Assembly (NCBI GenBank): GCA_000827495.1
Contig: KN817690.1
Coordinates: 1 to 11,421, forward strand
Source of the DNA: Hypholoma sublateritium FD-334 SS-4
Lineage: Eukaryota; Basidiomycota; Agaricomycetes; Agaricales; Strophariaceae
DNA: 11,421 bases
Direction: 5' to 3'
Shown here: positions 9,491 to 11,421 of the stretch, one piece after another
How positions within the stretch are numbered: position 1 is the first letter of the stretch
How the letters are laid out: every line of letters begins with the position of its first letter
Notes under the pieces: generated by a model
What the model saw: the letters and a program-made list of their open reading frames with translations, nothing else
Told to the model about the DNA's origin: nothing
The model's database searches: none
Made by a program: the position numbers and the translations under genes

Positions 9491-9522
9491 GGGCAACTGC
9501 CCAAGGCCTTGGGCAGCTGCCC
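9491..9522. repeat. 32-base near-perfect palindrome
   Basis: The two arms GGGCAACTGCCC and GGGCAGCTGCCC flank the centre AAGGCCTT, which is itself palindromic. Only one position per arm breaks the symmetry. Each arm is also nearly self-complementary. GTTGCC recurs nearby at about 9465, 9573 and 9651, and as its complement GGCAAC at 9493, which would suit a protein-binding cluster near a transposon end, although this is inference. Confidence 0.75.
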
Positions 9523-9667
9523 AACAGCAAATCTCAGCAGCCAATGCTTACACCAGTGTCAACTGGCTAGGTAGTTGCCCAGTGCCATTTCCGGCATCAC
9601 CTGGCATGTGTCTGAGTTTGAAAAAAAGACCAAAAGCCTGCCATGGCCGAGTTGCCATCAAAAAAAA

Positions 9668-9774
9668 TTCCCACANCCCTCCCAAAGGCAAAAAGCACTG
9701 ATGTTGTGATTAGATCTTAGGTGGCTGTGTCTAATAGTTCCCACACCCCCCAAAGTGGTCAGAATGGCCACTTT
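9668..9774. repeat. Short direct and inverted repeats
   Basis: TTCCCACA followed by a C-rich run and CCAAAG occurs at 9668 and again at 9738, 70 bases apart. Immediately after the second copy, AAAGTGG (9752-9758) and CCACTTT (9768-9774) form an inverted repeat with a nine-base loop. Confidence 0.6.
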
Positions 9775-9789
9775 GAGCATCTGTATGCC

Positions 9790-10900
9790 TATATCTCAGT
9801 AATGGCTGGGCCAAATTCCTCCATTTTTGCTGGGATAGGCAATTTAGATTTATTAAAAATTTATGGATGGGTTTCCCCCAGCANAGAAAACCATTAAGGG
9901 ATGGATGCAGAAAGATGGTAGTGGATGTACTTCGCTTTTTTGTACCTATTTTTAGATCAGAAACTCGGCACATAAATAGATCATGCAGATGTACCACTCA
10001 ATTCCTCCACAAATATTGCTTTCCCTCCACATTCAAATGCATAGAAGGGATCAGCTTATCTGTAGCTTTCAAATGATGTCTGAAATGTGTGAATAGGAGC
10101 ACTGGAAGGTGAGAAATAGACATGTAGTCCGCTTTTTTAGACTATTTTTAGGTCAAAATCTTGCAGCAAGTATTGCTTGCTCAATATCTTCATGAATACT
10201 TCGCTTCAGCACCCCAAATTTTAATAGTAGGATCAGTCAATCTATATCTTCAATTTGGTTATCTGATTGTGTGAATAGGTGAAGTGTAAGGTGGTGAATA
10301 GCCTACTAATTTCGCTTTTTTGCCTATTTTGATTACCAACAAGACAGACCATTTAATATCTCAGTGGATATTGACTCCCATGGTCCCATCTTTCACCAGC
10401 ATCAACAATGCACCTATATCTTCAAAATTGCACCCTGATTTGTGGTGTAGGGCAAGTGGGAGGGGCAGGAGGAAGCATGTATCATCATGTAGTCCGAGTT
10501 GGGAATGATTTGTAAGCAAATTCAACCATAATGTCACCTCCTCAATTGCTTCACCAATACCTACCACATTCACATATAAAAANATATATACTGAATCTCC
10601 TCATTCATAGCTTTCAGGTGATACCAATTTTATGTGGGGAACAGTTCCAGAAGTGCAGCCAACTTCGCTTTTTTGGGCCTGTGGCACATGCTGATCAAAT
10701 TTTGATGGTGGCATCATTCCTCTTCCCCCCAGGACAGATAAGAGTCTACCTCTGTCAATTCTTGGGGGATTTCCTTCAAATTTTTTAGATATGGAAATGG
10801 TAGTACCTATCTATATGTTTGTTACATTTTTATGGCAGATCAAGGATTTTGTGGGTGAAAACTCCGAAGTAGACCACCTTCTCCTCCACCCTTTGAATGA
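9790..10900. repeat. Diverged tandem array, period about 181 bases, roughly six units
   Basis: A CTTCGCTTTTTT-like core recurs with its G at 9934, 10131, 10314, 10667 and, in weaker forms, 10496 (AGTCCGAGTT) and 10866 (ACTCCGAAG). The spacings are 197, 183, 182, 171 and 199. Other landmarks keep the same register: TAGCTTTC at 10063 and 10608 (545, three periods), GAATAGG at 10091 and 10273 (182), AATTCCT at 9814 and 10000 (186), and ATATCTCAGT at 9791 and 10356 (565, three periods). After the core, units often continue as CTATTTTTAG-GTCA or CTATTTTGATTA. Units are too diverged to be a recent expansion. No coding or RNA structure is obvious in the unit. Confidence 0.65.
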
Positions 10901-11421
10901 TTAGCTTGTTGCATGGTCAATTTTGATCGGACAGACATGCTAAGACATGTTTTAGAAAGGTCTTAATTAGCTCTAAACCTGTGCACTGCGATCAATAGAA
11001 TAGCTGCATTTATGACAAGGGTATTTACTGAGCAAGTAAAACTGAATCACAGATGAATCTCAATTGCATCTGCTGTCACCCTAGCTTCTGGGTCTGATTC
11101 AACGGCTGAAATAGGTGAATATAGATATTATCTAAAGCTTCGGTTTTACAGAATTTGAATATCTGCTCAAATGACTTCTCCATAAACTATCTATGGATGT
11201 ACGCTTAAAATACTGTATTTGGGTTATTGTACAGCGATTAAAGAACGCTCCGGGACGTGGTAGACAGCGTTGGAACCGCATTTAAAATCCGCACAACCTC
11301 AAACAGACAGCTAAGGAATCCGAGCAGAACTGACAGAGATACATNGGCAAATGCAACNAAATGGGTAGGGAGCCATCACTGGGTGATCACTCACACCAAT
11401 TCACNCANCNNNNAGCNNNNC

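Larger units (their letters stand above)
9425..11421. mobile_element. AT-rich, gene-free insertion-like DNA (right end not seen)
   Basis: Composition changes sharply at about 9424, in the middle of the conserved Ies1-like exon. The following 2 kb has no open frame with coding character, no recognisable transposase or reverse transcriptase, but several repeats: a palindrome at 9491-9522, GTTGCC motifs, and a tandem array of about 181-base units. This fits a non-autonomous transposon or a repeat-filled insertion. Neither terminal repeats nor a target-site duplication can be shown because the right junction is outside the window or in the n-rich end. From about 10900 to 11421 I see only unique AT-rich sequence with no feature. 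Confidence 0.4.

Noticed and set aside
9425..9574. Treating the 49 codons after Val-91 as the true C-terminus of the Ies1-like protein
   Set aside because: Composition and codon use change abruptly, the family continues with a different conserved sequence, and the translated residues look like non-coding DNA.
9867..10788. Short open frames inside the 181-base repeat array
   Set aside because: They are not maintained between units and contain no recognisable protein pattern.
9790..10900. CRISPR-like array
   Set aside because: Units are long and diverged with no short exact repeats, and the context is a fungal nuclear genome.

Overview
The window looks like nuclear DNA of a basidiomycete fungus, probably an Agaricomycete. 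The genes carry many short GT-AG introns of about 46-106 bases with CTNA-type branch sites and no bacterial signals. The GC-rich housekeeping genes sit close together, and scattered single n bases suggest a draft assembly. The species cannot be read from the sequence.

Layout. (1) About 283-1649, plus strand: pieces of an unrecognised multi-exon gene whose last exon needs a frame change, so it is broken or mis-sequenced. (2) 1650-2228: no gene; it holds a short direct repeat. (3) 2229-5789, minus strand: an unrecognised gene that resolves into 11 exons and 10 phase-compatible introns and encodes 992 residues. It starts with two tandem copies of a Cys/His module (C-x4-C ... C-x-C-x6-H), followed by Pro-rich and acidic linkers and a long C-terminal region. 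(4) 6134-6582, minus: a small three-exon gene or gene fragment of unknown function. (5) 6583-8450: no gene I can defend; the second half is very CpG-rich and has intron-like signals on both strands. (6) 8451-8845, minus: TIM8, a small chaperone of the mitochondrial intermembrane space. (7) 9100-9424, plus: the N-terminal part of an INO80-complex subunit resembling Ies1, divergently transcribed from TIM8 across a 254-base promoter. (8) 9425-11421: the Ies1 frame runs abruptly into AT-rich, gene-free DNA. This DNA has a large palindrome, recurring GTTGCC motifs and a strongly diverged tandem array with a period near 181 bases, and is best explained as a mobile or repetitive insertion.

The genes do not form a pathway. 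TIM8 and Ies1 are conserved housekeeping genes with nearly all codons ending in G or C. The 992-residue gene and its small neighbour use many A/T-ending codons and look like fast-evolving, lineage-specific genes. The most interesting items are the duplicated Cys/His module of the 992-residue protein, the third intron of TIM8 that will not give the family motif with GT-AG splicing, and the insertion with its 181-base repeat in the Ies1 gene.
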